A stretch of 64,000 nt of DNA from Solea solea (lineage: Eukaryota > Chordata > Actinopteri > Pleuronectiformes > Soleidae): NCBI RefSeq assembly GCF_958295425.1, contig NC_081154.1, forward strand, positions 5,801,139 to 5,865,138, given 5' to 3'. The notes below the pieces were generated by a model, which worked only from the letters and a program-made list of their open reading frames with translations, was not told the origin of the DNA and did no database searches. Positions within the stretch are counted from its first letter, which is position 1, and every line of letters begins with the position of its first letter. A program made the position numbers and the translations under genes. Below, in pieces: positions 21,501 through 32,750 of the stretch.

Positions 21501-23189
21501 CCGGCCGGACGGCGCGCTGTGTTGTTAGCACATTTCTAGAGCTGTCACTTTTTCCCCCGCCAAAAAAATGAAGAAAAAAACTCAAGCTGGAGCAACGTTT
21601 GAATGACGCACAAGTCGCAAGACATATCGTTGTTGTTGTTGCACTCACAGACTGAATATGAACTTTCCCCCCATGTTCGAATAATTGCTTCAAATAAAAA
21701 CAGACAATCCTGGTGCCTCCACTCCAGTGACATCAATGCAGTGGACAGCTGCTTTTATTATTGACCAAATTAAGAGTTCATCTTGCTTTTATTTCATTAC
21801 AGTTACATAAAGAAATTTACATAATTTTCGGTCAAGGACTTTCTGGGGTGCAATAATTCAAAATGGAAAAAAAAAAAAAATGCCCCATGGAGATTTCTTG
21901 TAAACAACCGAAAGTTAAAAGTCCCTCGTACTTGACTGCACTTTGTTTTATCCTCAAGGTCTAACAAATGTGTCTAATGCAGATTTTCCTCATTTTAAAT
22001 ATTCCAATACCCCAACTAAGCACAATTTCCAGTTACCAGCGCTTTACTTTTTCTTCCTTTGTGGTCACATTAGTGAGGTTGTGACGGAAATGGCAGCAAA
22101 AAACTGGGACAAACCTGGGAAAATGTTGCTCTACAGCACTACTAGTGGTCATTAATGCCACGCGGTACTGGTCAGTGAATACTGAATAAATTAAATACTG
22201 AAGTGCCAAAAAAAATAGAGCAATATTCTAATGAGTGTGTAATTAAACCCAAAGTCACAATCACTTTTAATGAAAAGCTGATGGGGAAAATCATGTGTTG
22301 CAGTTTACTTCTTTTGTTTTGCCAACATTTTCCTAGAAATAGCTTAAATTATGAAGAGGCACGTTTTTTCTGAGTCATGCTGCTGTATTATTTGGGGTTG
22401 TCCCTCTCGGTTTGACTCAGAAACCCCCAAGTTTTCCTCTATCTGTCTCAATCATGTGCAGTATTTCTCTATTTAACCTTTAAATACAGGGTTGTGGTCT
22501 CTTCAACGACAGTAAATCAGTTTTACCCGCGTGTGCTGCTGTGTTCTACTACTCTACAGCATCTCCCACTTGAGAGTTGAACTGTAACAGTTTATCCAAG
22601 CTCCACAAGAGGGGGCACAACCCTCATGGGGAGTCCAATCACTCACGCTGCAGCTTTAATGACACTTAATCAATCCATTTCCTGCCATTGTTTGAAGCAC
22701 AACAACAGTTCACTTCAGAAAAGAAGCCCACGATGATCCCCCACTTGCTTGCTGCAGACACATCTATCACCAAAATGTCTTTATTTCTCTTTCTGCCTTT
22801 CGTACCCTACCCCTCCTCCACATGCCCCCAAATCCAGCAGGCTCCCTGCACCACCACCACCACCACCACCACCGGCTGGTGTGTGTTTCATCTAATTCTC
22901 TTTAATGAGCCTCATTTCACTGTCAGGAGTCTAATGATGCTAATTAATTAATCTGCCCACCCGCGGTAAAGAAAGGTCTGTCAACCGAATCCTGCTGTAC
23001 AAAGAGAAATATACAGTATTTGTTATGGTTGAGGAATTGGAAGGTATTGTTTCGACAAAATTGCTTTTATATACAGCCAGTCTTTGTTTTGTACGTGGCT
23101 TCATCAGGGGTTTGTGATGTAACATTAGGAGTGTTGAACAAATGTTTGAATCTCTTTGTATTCAAGCCAGTTAGATGTTTGTCTCACTT
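21501..23189. other. Unique DNA with a CAC repeat
   Basis: A CAC trinucleotide array sits at about 22850-22873 and a poly-A at 21867-21880. CTAATTAATTAATCTGCCC near 22940 has homeodomain-like cores. No gene was supported. Confidence 0.4.
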
Positions 23190-23715
23190 AGTATGTTTAC
23201 ATGCATGTTAAAAGTCCGATTTTAGCCAAACTAAGACAATAATTCAGTTTTCTTCATGTCATGTAAAGACGTTGGTCCGAATAAAATCGAGCTAGTCTTA
23301 GTCGGACTAACATACCTGGATAATGTAATTCATAGTCTGATTACTCCTGCATGTATACGCTTAGTCGGACTAAAGTCAGACTTGGTGTTCCTCTGCATTC
23401 ACCAAAATTTCCTCCCCGGTCTTTGACCCGGAAGTAGAAGGAGACGAAGTATAAACTGCAGTTTAGGCGTCTTTGAACACGTACAGCAGGTACGAAACAT
23501 ACAGAACCACGACACGATTCGGCTCACCGTCCATCTCGTCGTTCACTGTTTGTTTTTCTGTGACCTAAAGGTCAAGAGGAAACTGATTCAATGCATAGCT
23601 ACTGGCTTAAAGAGAGATACAGCGCCACCTACGGAGGTGGAGTCAGACATACGCTGGCCAATAAATCGATTTTTCTCAGTCTTAGTCAGACTATGGCCTT
23701 AGCTCGATTAAACTG
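23190..23715 (+). mobile_element. PIF/Harbinger-like element, copy A
   Basis: The copy begins TATGTTTACATGCATGTTAA and carries GCTAGTCTTAGTCGGACTAA, CATACCTGGATAATGT, GGAAGTAGAAGGAGACGA, AAAGGTCAAGAGGAAAC, AGAGAGATACAGCGCCACCT and TAGTCAGACTATGGCC. Each block has a counterpart in the same order in copy B at 43488-43955. Copy A lacks the short Myb-type frame seen in copy B and has a different internal segment near 23470-23560. Assignment to Harbinger rests on that Myb-type frame and is moderate. Confidence 0.65.
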
Positions 23716-25190
23716 ACTACTCCAGGCTAATGCTACAGCTAACAACACAACAACCACAAGCAGAGTGACCAACAGCTTGACCCAAAGTTGGAAAGATGGG
23801 CTAACTGCTATAGCTAACACATGTATTCCATTTACATCAGAAGTCAGGACTGGGAGGGATGTCACCTCCCTCACTGTGACTGTTTGTGGCCTCTGTGATA
23901 AAACAACATATTTTCAGTCATTACATCTAAAATATAACAGCTATAAAAGTGGGATTTGCAGGCGCAACATAATATTTTGTCCTTCAGACATTCTGATGCA
24001 ATGTTGAGCACTTTATTTTGGCCTACAAAATGTAACAAAGGACCACCATGTGCATGGAAAAACAGTTATTCCCAGATACGAGTCTGAATCCTCATTTGGG
24101 GTTGCCATCCAAACAGATATCTCTTGTAAATTGTTGGTTTACCTATTCAATATAATATTACAACCCCCCCCTGCAGCCTTTCCAGCCTGCATTTATCCAT
24201 CAATCCAAGTGTTACGTAACAGAAAACTATCTCCCGAGCACAAACGATGGATCTGCTACAGAAATGCTGAGTAAAGCAGAGGGCTCCCATCCACAAACCC
24301 TGGCAACATCAAACGCCATGTAGAGTCAATATGATGCAATGACGAATGAGTCAGACTTTTACTTCGCTGCTGTTTATTTTTGGTAATCAGCGGAGACCAG
24401 CACTCCTCTGCAGGTTTCAATGTGACACACACATCCAAATAAAGCTTGATGAAACACTTTGCTCCATAAAAGAAAAAACAAAACAGAAAAAGAAGAAGAA
24501 GGACGTGATATGTTATATTCCAGGTCGAGCGCTAATGAAAACCTTCTACGTTGCTTTGGCTACTTTTGGTTTTTATGGAATAAATAAATGTAATTGAGGG
24601 AACTCTGTATGTGTGTGTTTGAAAGAGAGAGGTCGAACCAAACCCTGCCACACATTGTTCTTGTTTGCACAGACCGTAGCAATTTGTTATGACTCTACCG
24701 CTGTTGAGGCGAGACATGCTCGCAATCTCTGCATCGGAGTTTATGCACGTATGCGCCCATAGCTGCGTACATGCGTGTACCCGTGAGTGTGTGTGTGTGT
24801 GTTTGGGGTGGAAAAGCACTCATGTCAAACATGTCCCGCCGCTGTTAGCCCTGGGACAATTTTATGTGGTCTGATTTGCGAGGACCGCAGCGAGTCCACT
24901 GTGTTATTCCTCCGTTCTGATTTCCTCCGCCTTCAGACCTGATTTAGATCCATTACTTTTTCATTGACTCGCATTTGTTCTCAGGCCGGAGAGGGAAAGA
25001 AACATGTTTAACAAGGGGGAAAAAAAAAAAAATCTTGTCAGAAGATTGATATATTGACAAGAGCAGCAATGAAAAATATTCTCCTTTTTCAATTTCTTTT
25101 TTTTTTTCAACCCTCTTGGGTTTCCGTGCCTCTTGCCTAAGAGAGCGAGACATTTCGTTCCTTTCTTTATTTCTTCTTCTTCTTCTTCTT
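23716..25190. other. Unique DNA, nothing recognised
   Basis: Contains short A-rich tracts (24470-24500, 25018-25032), a TG run near 24785-24802 and a TTC run at 25169-25190. No exon or repeat family is supported. Confidence 0.4.
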
Positions 25191-25194
25191 GTTT

Positions 25195-25440
25195 TCTTCC
25201 TTCCCTGCCAACCGCTGACAGCTGCAGAGAAAGGCCAGGGTGGCATGGACTCAGCGGTTTCAGTGGCACACATGTTCGCATTTGATTGGCGCCTGGCTCA
25301 TGGACCGCTGCCCCCGGGCGTGAGTCAGCGACACAGGGCACAAGTGTGTCCGCGCCGTCCGGCGAGCGGAGTGCTACGTCGCCATGGCAACGGAGGCTGA
25401 ATAATTCGGCGGGCTCTGTGTGCATGTTTCCTGAGCGTTG
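25195..25440. other. CpG-containing CNE-like patch with X-box
   Basis: Repeat-free and GC-rich, with TTTGATTGGCGCC, TGAGTCAGCG (an AP-1-like word) and an exact X-box at 25378-25391. Open frames occur on both strands with no coding bias. It may be a regulatory element. Confidence 0.25.
25378..25391 (+). promoter_or_regulatory. RFX X-box match
   Basis: GTCGCCATGGCAAC satisfies GTHNYYATRRNAAC at all positions and is nearly palindromic, the form bound by RFX dimers. Binding here is not known. Confidence 0.4.
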
Positions 25441-26615
25441 TTAAACATTAAACTCTCTCGGTCGCATCCCCCTCGGAGGCTTTTTGGATGTCTCGACGAT
25501 GAAGCGGTGGAAGGAAAATCTGGCACCAACGGGGTTTAAATGATCATTCAAGCGCCGCTCGGCTCACCTGAATATAACGCTGTGAAGGCTACAGTGGAAA
25601 ATGTAAAGCAGCGGCTTTGTGGGGTTTTGTGCGAGCTCGGTAAACAAATGACGCCGTCCTGGCAGATAATCCTCTGTGTTGTCCAAGCAAATATAAGAAG
25701 CGTGAGCCAGTCAGTCACTCAGGAAATGACTCTGAAGCAAAAAAAAGGTAAAAAAAAAAAAGTGACATCACTCCCAACAGCTCACATCCTTTGGCTCTGG
25801 AGAGCCCATCGAACATGTTTGGTGTCTGAAGAAGACACGGGGGGAAAATAAAAGGGAGGGTCGGACACGTAGACCTGACTTTCCTGTGCGTCAGTCTCCT
25901 GTGCCCCGTCAGCAGAAAAACACAAACATGACGAAATGCAGGTCGTTGCGTGAACAGCAAAATGGCGCCACGAGGAGTTTGATCCCAACATAAACACAGA
26001 CAAGTCTCAGACTAATAGGGCACACACTCTAATACACGCACACACACACAAGCAAATAAGTAAATAAACCGTTGGCATTGCTGCCACTGAGTCTGTGTTT
26101 CCAGAATCCTGCTGAATCATTATGTCAAAGTCTGACAGAACAGCTCTGTTCGGAGAGAAACCGTTGTCAAACATCGACTGCAGCAAATGTCACAATCAGA
26201 CACAGGCTATACTTAATCCATCCCTCTGCTTCTTTCATACGCCAACACTGAATTGGCCCTAACTCGATGTCTAGTCTCATGCAGGACAAGTGGTAAAGAT
26301 ACTCGGAAATCACGCACGAGTCAAAGCCAAAGTTCCATCCCGTTGATAGAAGATAGATAGGACGTTAATTCGTCCGTCACTGACAGACCTGCCGACTTCC
26401 ATGAACTTCACAAAAAGCCAAAGAGGTGCTGGAGCAACAGCCAGAAGTTAGTGAGTGAGTGCCAAACGTCACAGTTCCAACACAGACAACATCTTCTAGA
26501 AGTGGCTGCATAAGCTTTGCTGAGTGCGGAAAAACAAATTTTAGCCACTTAACAAAATGTCTAACCTAATAAAAATGTATGCCTGATGGAGTCTATAACA
26601 GCTCAAGAATTATTC
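25441..26615. other. Unique DNA, nothing recognised
   Basis: Poly-A at 25739-25760 and a short CA run near 26038-26050. No gene, RNA or repeat family is supported. Confidence 0.4.
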
Positions 26616-26620
26616 TGTTT

Positions 26621-26855
26621 GCACCAAAGTCTATAGAGAAAAACAACAATTTTACATCACGGCACAAGAGCGATGTCGAACCACCGCTGCCTCCTTTACT
26701 GAGTTAAGATATGTTATGTTGTAAATTTGGTGTTTGAAAACCTCTTTTTTTGGATTAATATAAGTAGTACAAACTAACCAAACAAGGCAGAAACACCACT
26801 AACACTTGTGTTCCTGTGAACTAAAATCTTTGGTTTTCTCTATGGACTTTGGTGC
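26621..26855. repeat. Inverted repeat, 24-base arms
   Basis: GCACCAAAGTCTATAGAGAA at 26621 pairs with TTTCTCTATGGACTTTGGTGC ending at 26855, with one mismatch and one extra base. The 187-base interior is unique and AT-rich. It may be a small MITE, although no target duplication was identified. Confidence 0.6.
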
Positions 26856-27130
26856 GGGAGAGTAAGCGTTGGCGAGAATCAGTTCTCCTCCTGTTCCACT
26901 GTCTTTGTTTCCAGGTCAGCCCAACCACACATCAACAAAAATCACAGTGAGGTGACCCCAAAGTACAAAAGTTCCATTCCTCTCATCATAAAACTCTCAA
27001 AACACCCTGAATGTAGGCAGTGCAGTGCAGCTCCTCCAGAGCTTCACACAGCCATGCGTCTAACCCTGGCAGCGCTGCAGTCATGGCAGAAACCCTCATA
27101 CACCGCTGATGCCTGGACATCAATCTCACA

Positions 27131-27531
27131 GGATCCTGGAATCCAGATCCCTGGATGAGAGTCTGCAGCTTCCTGTAAGTGCCGTTGTTGTACCAGTCAA
27201 GTATAATCATGAGCATAAGTCACTGGGCTCTGTGTGCATCTCACTTTTTCCCTCGGTTACAGGAGCCACGGTTTCACAGCACGGCACTAAATCATCCCTT
27301 GTATTGGGTGATCTGTATTGTTTGGAAAGGGTCATAAATCTGGAACTGATGAGGGAAAAGTGTGGATGGGGTTTTAATTGGGCTGCAGTCTGCTGCGGTG
27401 CTTCAGTGCAAAGGAAGTTCACGTGTTTGAAAGTCTCTGCTGCGTTCACTGCAGCAGAATTACCGGGTGACACTTTTCCCCCCCACAAGTGCATTTTTCA
27501 TGTTTTAAGGTGTTTTTTTTTTTATTTTTAA
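27131..27531 (+). other. Exon - mini-intron - exon-like arrangement
   Basis: CAATCTCACAG ends at 27130. The next 43 bases end at a consensus donor (CCT|GTAAGT, 27174). An acceptor with a long pyrimidine tract (CACTTTTTCCCTCGGTTACAG) ends at 27261. The 88-base interval would be a typical compact fish intron. Joined across it, one frame stays open for about 24 codons past the junction; another frame is open from the acceptor to TAA at 27529-27531. No protein is recognised; a noncoding transcript is equally possible. Confidence 0.22.
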
Positions 27532-28090
27532 TATGAAGGAAATCTCAAAGTCACTGGATGTGTCAATGAACCATTCCTCCACACGTGAACGTGTCCGCTG
27601 TTTACCCACATGTGTGAGTGTGCACACCTCGCCGCCGCGCTCTGATCCGCGAATGGAAGCGTTTACATTTTATAGCACTGCTTACTCTGACAGCACGGTA
27701 ATTTCAGTGGCCTAAGAAAATAACTGACCAATTGCCAATAATTGGCAGAGATGGCAGCCATGTTGGGGCGAGGGGTCGGAGGTCGCCGTCGACGGGCTGT
27801 TAAGCAGCTGTGGACGGGTCAAGAGGGATTAAGTTTGAGGGACGGTCAGCAACAGTAATATGAGTAAGGGGGGGGGGGGGGGGGGGGGTTATTTACACAG
27901 GTATGATAAGGGTTCAGGTTCAACATGTGTTTTGGGTTCATGTAGGAAAGTAAAGGGGGAAACAAAAAGTGTTTTTGCTTTAATGTGGAATGGAGGGTGA
28001 CAATGGTACCCAACATTATCAATGAGCTGAGGAGTGAAAACATAAAATCTTCCTCATGAGCCTGTATTTTCATCTTAACTGCATTTCGCT
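27532..28090. other. Unique DNA with a G21 run
   Basis: A pure run of 21 G lies at 27868-27888, able to form a G-quadruplex and prone to assembly error. The rest is unique DNA without a supported gene. Confidence 0.5.
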
Positions 28091-28094
28091 TTGT

Positions 28095-28617
28095 TTAACC
28101 CTTAAGAGTTCCTTTAATATCCTGACTAATTTGCTCCTAGAGGCAGAAAATGTCACCTCCCCCACAAACTGCTGTACAAAACATTATATATTATTTGTTT
28201 GTTTTTCCACTTTAAATTATTCAGTCTTTTAAAACTACTTCAGCCTGAAATATACATATCAAATATGAATTATATTTTTGAGATTTTAACCCATTAAAGG
28301 CCAGTATCTTTACACAACTCCACTGTTGGACCCCAAAATATATTACAATCATTTCCAGAAAATACATTTCAAGGAGAATTTGATTGTAATTATTATTAGG
28401 CCCTGAGATGGTTCAATGATTTTTTGCAGTGTCAGATTTAAAAAAAAAAAAAAAAAACCCTGACAAATTTGTTCTTAGAGGAACAAAATGTCACCTTCTC
28501 AAACTGCTGTAAACATGAGTGCTATGTTTTTTCAAAAAATGTATATCCAAATTTAAGTTATATTCATTCTACACCAAAAAATGACACAAAATGGCCCTTG
28601 GAACTCTAAAGGGTTAA
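28095..28617 (+). mobile_element. TTAA-flanked MITE, piggyBac-like
   Basis: TTAA at 28095-28098 is followed by CCCTTAAGAGTTCC; the other end reads GGAACTCTAAAGGG then TTAA at 28614-28617. The 14-base terminal inverted repeats differ at one position, and TTAA is the target site duplicated by piggyBac transposases. The 515-base body is noncoding. Within it, a block with GACTAATTTGCTCCTAGAGG and AAATGTCACCT is repeated about 336 bases later, so half of the element arose by internal duplication. A poly-A lies at 28440-28457. Confidence 0.7.
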
Positions 28618-28696
28618 TGTGTGTTTTTAAACTAATGATATCTTGAACTGTCCTTTTAAAACAACACATTTTGTTAGTCATAAATATTGCACTAAA

Positions 28697-28702
<6 letters not shown>

Positions 28703-28743
<41 letters not shown>
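28703..28743. repeat. AT microsatellite
   Basis: About 20 AT units directly downstream of AAATATAA. Perfectly self-complementary. Confidence 0.9.
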
Positions 28744-28745
<2 letters not shown>

Positions 28746-29078
28746 ATTTCTGAAAAGAGATGATTAAAAGGTGTATGGAAAACAGACATTGGGAGCTGAT
28801 GACATCCTAATTTCAGGCTTATATCATTATACCATGTTTCAATTTAAACTGTATTGTGCATTAATACAATAAAAAGTAAAACAAATCTGTCTCTCAGCTA
28901 TTTTATGACCAGAGAGTGTTCCTCATCACTTCCACTGGTTGTTATATATCAATAACTGTTCACTTTAAGGATCAAGCACTGATTATTTCCAAATTTTAGA
29001 ACATCACACTTCACCATTACATTTTGACCAAAGGCTTCTTATGGTTGCAGCACGTCAAATATTGGACAATTATTCTTT

Positions 29079-29441
29079 TCATGCATCATCATCATCATTG
29101 ACCAGAATAGATCCCATGTTTGGCAGATGACTAACGGTTTCCACAGTAGGGACAGTTTTCACTGTGCAGCTAACGTGAGACACAGTCAGCTGTACAGGCT
29201 CAGAAAAATGACAGAGGACGGCGCTGGACAAAAAGGGAAAAAACGTGACAACAGAACCACCCTGGAAAATCAAATGCCTGCCCTTCTTCTCTCCAGTACT
29301 GTTTGAGCTCCGACCACGTTTGACCAGCGTGCGGTCGTCGGGGATAATTCCACACCAAACAACTCTGTAATCACTGTTTCCATCAATGTAGCGGCAGAGA
29401 TGAGTGTGAAGAGGATTTAAGTATCTCATAATGTTTCGCAT
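29079..29441 (-). CDS. Orphan open reading frame, 120 codons
   Basis: From the ATG at 29441 the frame is open to TGA at 29079-29081, and it stays open 12 codons upstream. Codon use is more coding-like than most frames here: mixed acidic and basic residues, a WCGIIPDDRTLVKRGRSS segment and a GEKKGRHLIFQGG segment, where CAG followed by GGT may mark a splice junction. The C-terminus DDDDA comes from an ATC repeat. No known domain is recognised, and the neighbours are noncoding. It could be a lineage-specific gene, an exon, or chance. Confidence 0.22.
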   Translation of the reverse strand: MRNIMRYLNPLHTHLCRYIDGNSDYRVVWCGIIPDDRTLVKRGRSSNSTGEKKGRHLIFQGGSVVTFFPFLSSAVLCHFSEPVQLTVSHVSCTVKTVPTVETVSHLPNMGSILVNDDDDA

Positions 29442-29599
29442 GGCTGATGGTAGATTTGGAGGGGCGAGTATAAACAAACCGAATGGGAGGCTGTCACATC
29501 AACATTTCATGGGATTTTTTTTTTCTCAAATGAAATGGAATCCCTTGATTATCAGTCAGGGAGGGCTGCTTCACAAGAGACAGCAACAACTGTAAATTC

Positions 29600-29900
29600 T
29601 CTACACTGCCCTTCGAGTGTCAGTCATGTCTGACCACCGAGTCCCTGAGGCCAGGCCCACAGCGAACTGCAGAGAGTAATCAGTGCTTTGATTTTCCTTT
29701 GGTGGTGGAGGTTAATCACAGACTGCGGCACCACAGCCCAGTCACTTCGCCATCGCTTGCTGACGGCCCTGTGACAGCTAAATACCCAGGTCCTTGTATT
29801 CCCATTAGGCTGGTTCTGAGTGGCTGGCCTGGTGCGGTTAAGTTGCTTAATTCTACGTGCTGTCTGGGTGCCTGGCCCGGCTCTTGTGGCTCCCTGTGGC
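29600..29900. other. Possible conserved noncoding element
   Basis: Repeat-free, with AGTAATCAGTGCTTTGATTT, GGAGGTTAATCACAG, CATTAGGCTGGTTCTG and GTTAAGTTGCTTAATTC. No credible frame. Judged by appearance only. Confidence 0.22.
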
Positions 29901-29940
29901 TGGGAGGTTAGAAACAACCAAAACACACATACCAACGTGG

Positions 29941-30035
29941 TCTTAAAGGTCTCATATGTGAGCGTTAGTGATATCAAATGGTGAGACTGCAGATTCTAAC
30001 AAAGAGAGGACTCCATCAAATGTGTCAATGATGTA
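29941..30035 (+). mobile_element. MITE fragment (TTAAAGGTC family)
   Basis: TTAAAGGTCTCATATGTGAG, then AGTGATATCAAATGGTGAG and ACTGCAGATTCTAACA, match the start of an abundant fish MITE that also occurs at 32305-32455 (minus), 35985-36100 and 61213-61400. Confidence 0.55.
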
Positions 30036-31300
30036 CAGTGGTCGTTATATTGAGAGGATGTTGTTATTCTTATTTTGTGTAGTAAGCCTCTGATTCAATA
30101 TGGAAAATAATACTCTCTGGCTGTGGATTGTTTGTTTCGGCCGCTATAGAAATAGGGCCTTAAATACATGTAAATGTTTTAATTTAAGGCTAACATTACT
30201 TCCACACACAAGCCTAATGCTAATAAACCTTCTTAAACGCTACACCTACAAAACTACTGTAAACTCTCATTTACGATAGATTTATGACCGTTTATTTACT
30301 GTTTTTGGATTTCTGGACAAAAATGAACGCCACATTCACTTTGTTTTCAACATCTCAGAATTTTTATATAGCACATTAGCTATCAGTTGTTTGCTTTCAT
30401 ATTTTGCGAAAAAAAAACAATAATGTAACTTTTAGGTTGGGTTGTTTTAGCTTAATGTTATGGTACATTACTGATAACTCAGTCTGTAGTTTGATTTAAG
30501 ACGTTATGCTAAAGTTGCTATTGCTAAGCAGCCATAGTTAGCATGTACAGCTGTTCGCTAACCAATTCAGCTGAAATTTTATCATCAAACGCTATTTCTT
30601 TACTTGCTAAGAGCTGTTTTTGGGCTATTAGAATCAACACCAATGTTAAATCTTGTTCTATTTTACTGATCTTTTTTTGTTTTTTGTTTTCTGCTTGAAT
30701 ATTTGTCTCTAGCTTTTGGAAATGAGGCTGCTATGAGATGAGAGAGTGATCCGTGAAGCTGTCAAATCAAAATTCAAATATTTTGCCAGGTCAAATTATA
30801 AAGTCAAAGAAGAACTGCTGTCCTGTCATGAAAATAAAGACAGAAAGTCAGTAGCAGACGCCTCAGTTTGAGTGAGTGGAGGCTTCTGTTAAACATCATT
30901 AGTTATACTGACATGTCCACATGAGGTTTTGTCAAACGTGATGTCAGCGGATCTATATTGACAACACTGGGATCATTTTGGTAGAAAACTGTCTACATAC
31001 GGACACAATTCTTAAGCCACAATTTACATGAAATTACAGTTTAGGCTCCTGCTGTCCATGTTTAGCTCCCTAAAGCTTATGAGTCCAAGTCCCACAGAGA
31101 CACCAGGTCCAGAAAAGGCAGCCTCTTGGCACTTAATCATCAGTTCAGGTGCCTTGATGACTGGGTAGCTCTCAGAGATTTGGCCCCTGTGGCTCCGAGT
31201 CTTCCAGGTTCGTGTTTGGATCCTGCACAGGAATAAAAACAACCCCACCCTCCATCTCTCGCAGAGAAGAGAGTGTCTTATGTTTCTTGGAGTGCAGACA
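30036..31300. other. AT-rich unique DNA
   Basis: Nothing was recognised on either strand; poly-A and poly-T tracts only. Confidence 0.4.
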
Positions 31301-31800
31301 AAGTCGAGGATATAGATAGATTTACTCCTGTGCTACACACTGTGCCCACTGGACCCCGTGCCATAGATGGAGGCACTCGATAGTGGTTTAGTTTCACTGG
31401 TTAGTCACGGCGCTGACTCACCTTGCTGACAGGCAACCCATGAAGCAGCTTGACCGCTGCAGGTTTGCTGGCAGCGCTGCTGCACATGAAGTTTGCAAAG
31501 TCACGGCTTCTGACATATAATCCTGCCTCAAAATTGGTCTCCACGCTCCACTAGGACACTACAAGTCTGGGAAAACATTAATTCAATGGATCTTCTGCAT
31601 TATGCCATGAGAAGTCATAAGCTATTAGCTCTGAGAGTGAATTATGAGTCATATCTCCTCATGGCTACCCTAAGGTATGACAGTATCCATGGCTTTGTTA
31701 TGAAAATGCTTGTTACTTAGCCCCAAATCTACCGGAATTAGGTTTTAATGTTGAGAAATTTGGAGATGCTGGAAAGAACAATAATCACTGAAGTAGCAGG
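31301..31800. other. Possible conserved noncoding block
   Basis: Low-repeat DNA with AGAAGTCATAAGCTATTAGC, GAGTGAATTATGAGTCATAT and CTTGTTACTTAGCCCC. No frame is open for long. Judged by appearance only. Confidence 0.2.
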
Positions 31801-32304
31801 CAGATGACATGTTGTTGTTAGTGGTGCCAGCATGTCTTTAAGTGCATGGCACGCTGTGGAGGAAAGATTCTCATGTTTTACTGATCCACTTTCCCCACAG
31901 CGGTGCACCCCGATTACTCACCACTCTTCAAAAGCCATTTCCCCCCTTTTAAGGAAAATTGAATGCATCCAATTACTGACTCTCCAATTACTGTTTTCTG
32001 TGTTTGGTATGTCAACAGTTCTCTGCATTCCACCAATGATCCACTTGATTTTAATCCATTTATCTCGCTATTATGTTGTCTCCATGGCAAAAAAAAAAAA
32101 AAAAGATCTTTGTGGTCTAATTCATATTTTAATATTTCTTCAAGCCTTTCTTTTACAGAGGCTTCCGTCTTGTGCGGCCATTTTCTACAGCAGACCAAAA
32201 GTGGACAAACCAGAGAGAGCATGTGTTTTGCATTTTAAAATGGATGCTAACCAAGCAAACAAATAAAAAAATGGCTCTGCCCACGTAAACCTGATGCATA
32301 AAGA
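31801..32304. other. Unique DNA with poly-A
   Basis: An 18-base A run at about 32089-32105 dominates the overlapping open frames here. No gene was supported. Confidence 0.4.
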
Positions 32305-32455
32305 ATTTAAGAATAAGGGGAAACAGCAACAGTTGGTGGCCTTCTGGTATGTGAAGGCCACCAACGTTCCTCAACATGTTTGGGAAAGGTAAAGGGTAGA
32401 TAGAGGAGTCATTTGTTTCACCATTAGATGTCACTACGTCTAATACAATGAACCT
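32305..32455 (-). mobile_element. MITE copy (TTAAAGGTC family), minus strand
   Basis: On the minus strand it begins TTAAAGGTTCATTG, then GTGACATCTAATGGTGAAAC, CTACCCTTTACCTTTCCC and GGAACGTTGGTGGCCTTC. The last block parallels the GGGAACTACGGTGGCC of the plus-strand copies. Confidence 0.55.
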
Positions 32456-32627
32456 TTAAGCCTTAAGCGTATTAATTGTTTACTATTGCCGCATCAGCAT
32501 TAACCGCTATTTGCTAATCAATTTAGCGGAATTGTTAGCATCACACATTCTGTCTTCTTTTGATTTTATTACTCTAACTTTTGCTCACTTCTTTAAAACC
32601 AGCTAGCACCATCCAAGCAAGCCGTGA

Positions 32628-32750
32628 GCTGTGTTTCCATCATGGTACAGTTTGGAATGGTTGGGGCCGATAATTTTGGTACTATTCTTAATGGAAAAGC
32701 AACAAAATACGTACTGTACTGAACCGTTCCACTTGGTGGAAACAAGCCAA
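32628..32750 (+). mobile_element. Short MITE with GTGTTTCCA ends
   Basis: GTGTTTCCATCATGGTACAG opens the element and CCACTTGGTGGAAACAAGCC closes it; the ends are imperfect inverted repeats. The interior words (TGGTAC, GGAATGG, AATGGAAAAGC) belong to the fish repeat that also gives 49555-49947. Confidence 0.5.
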
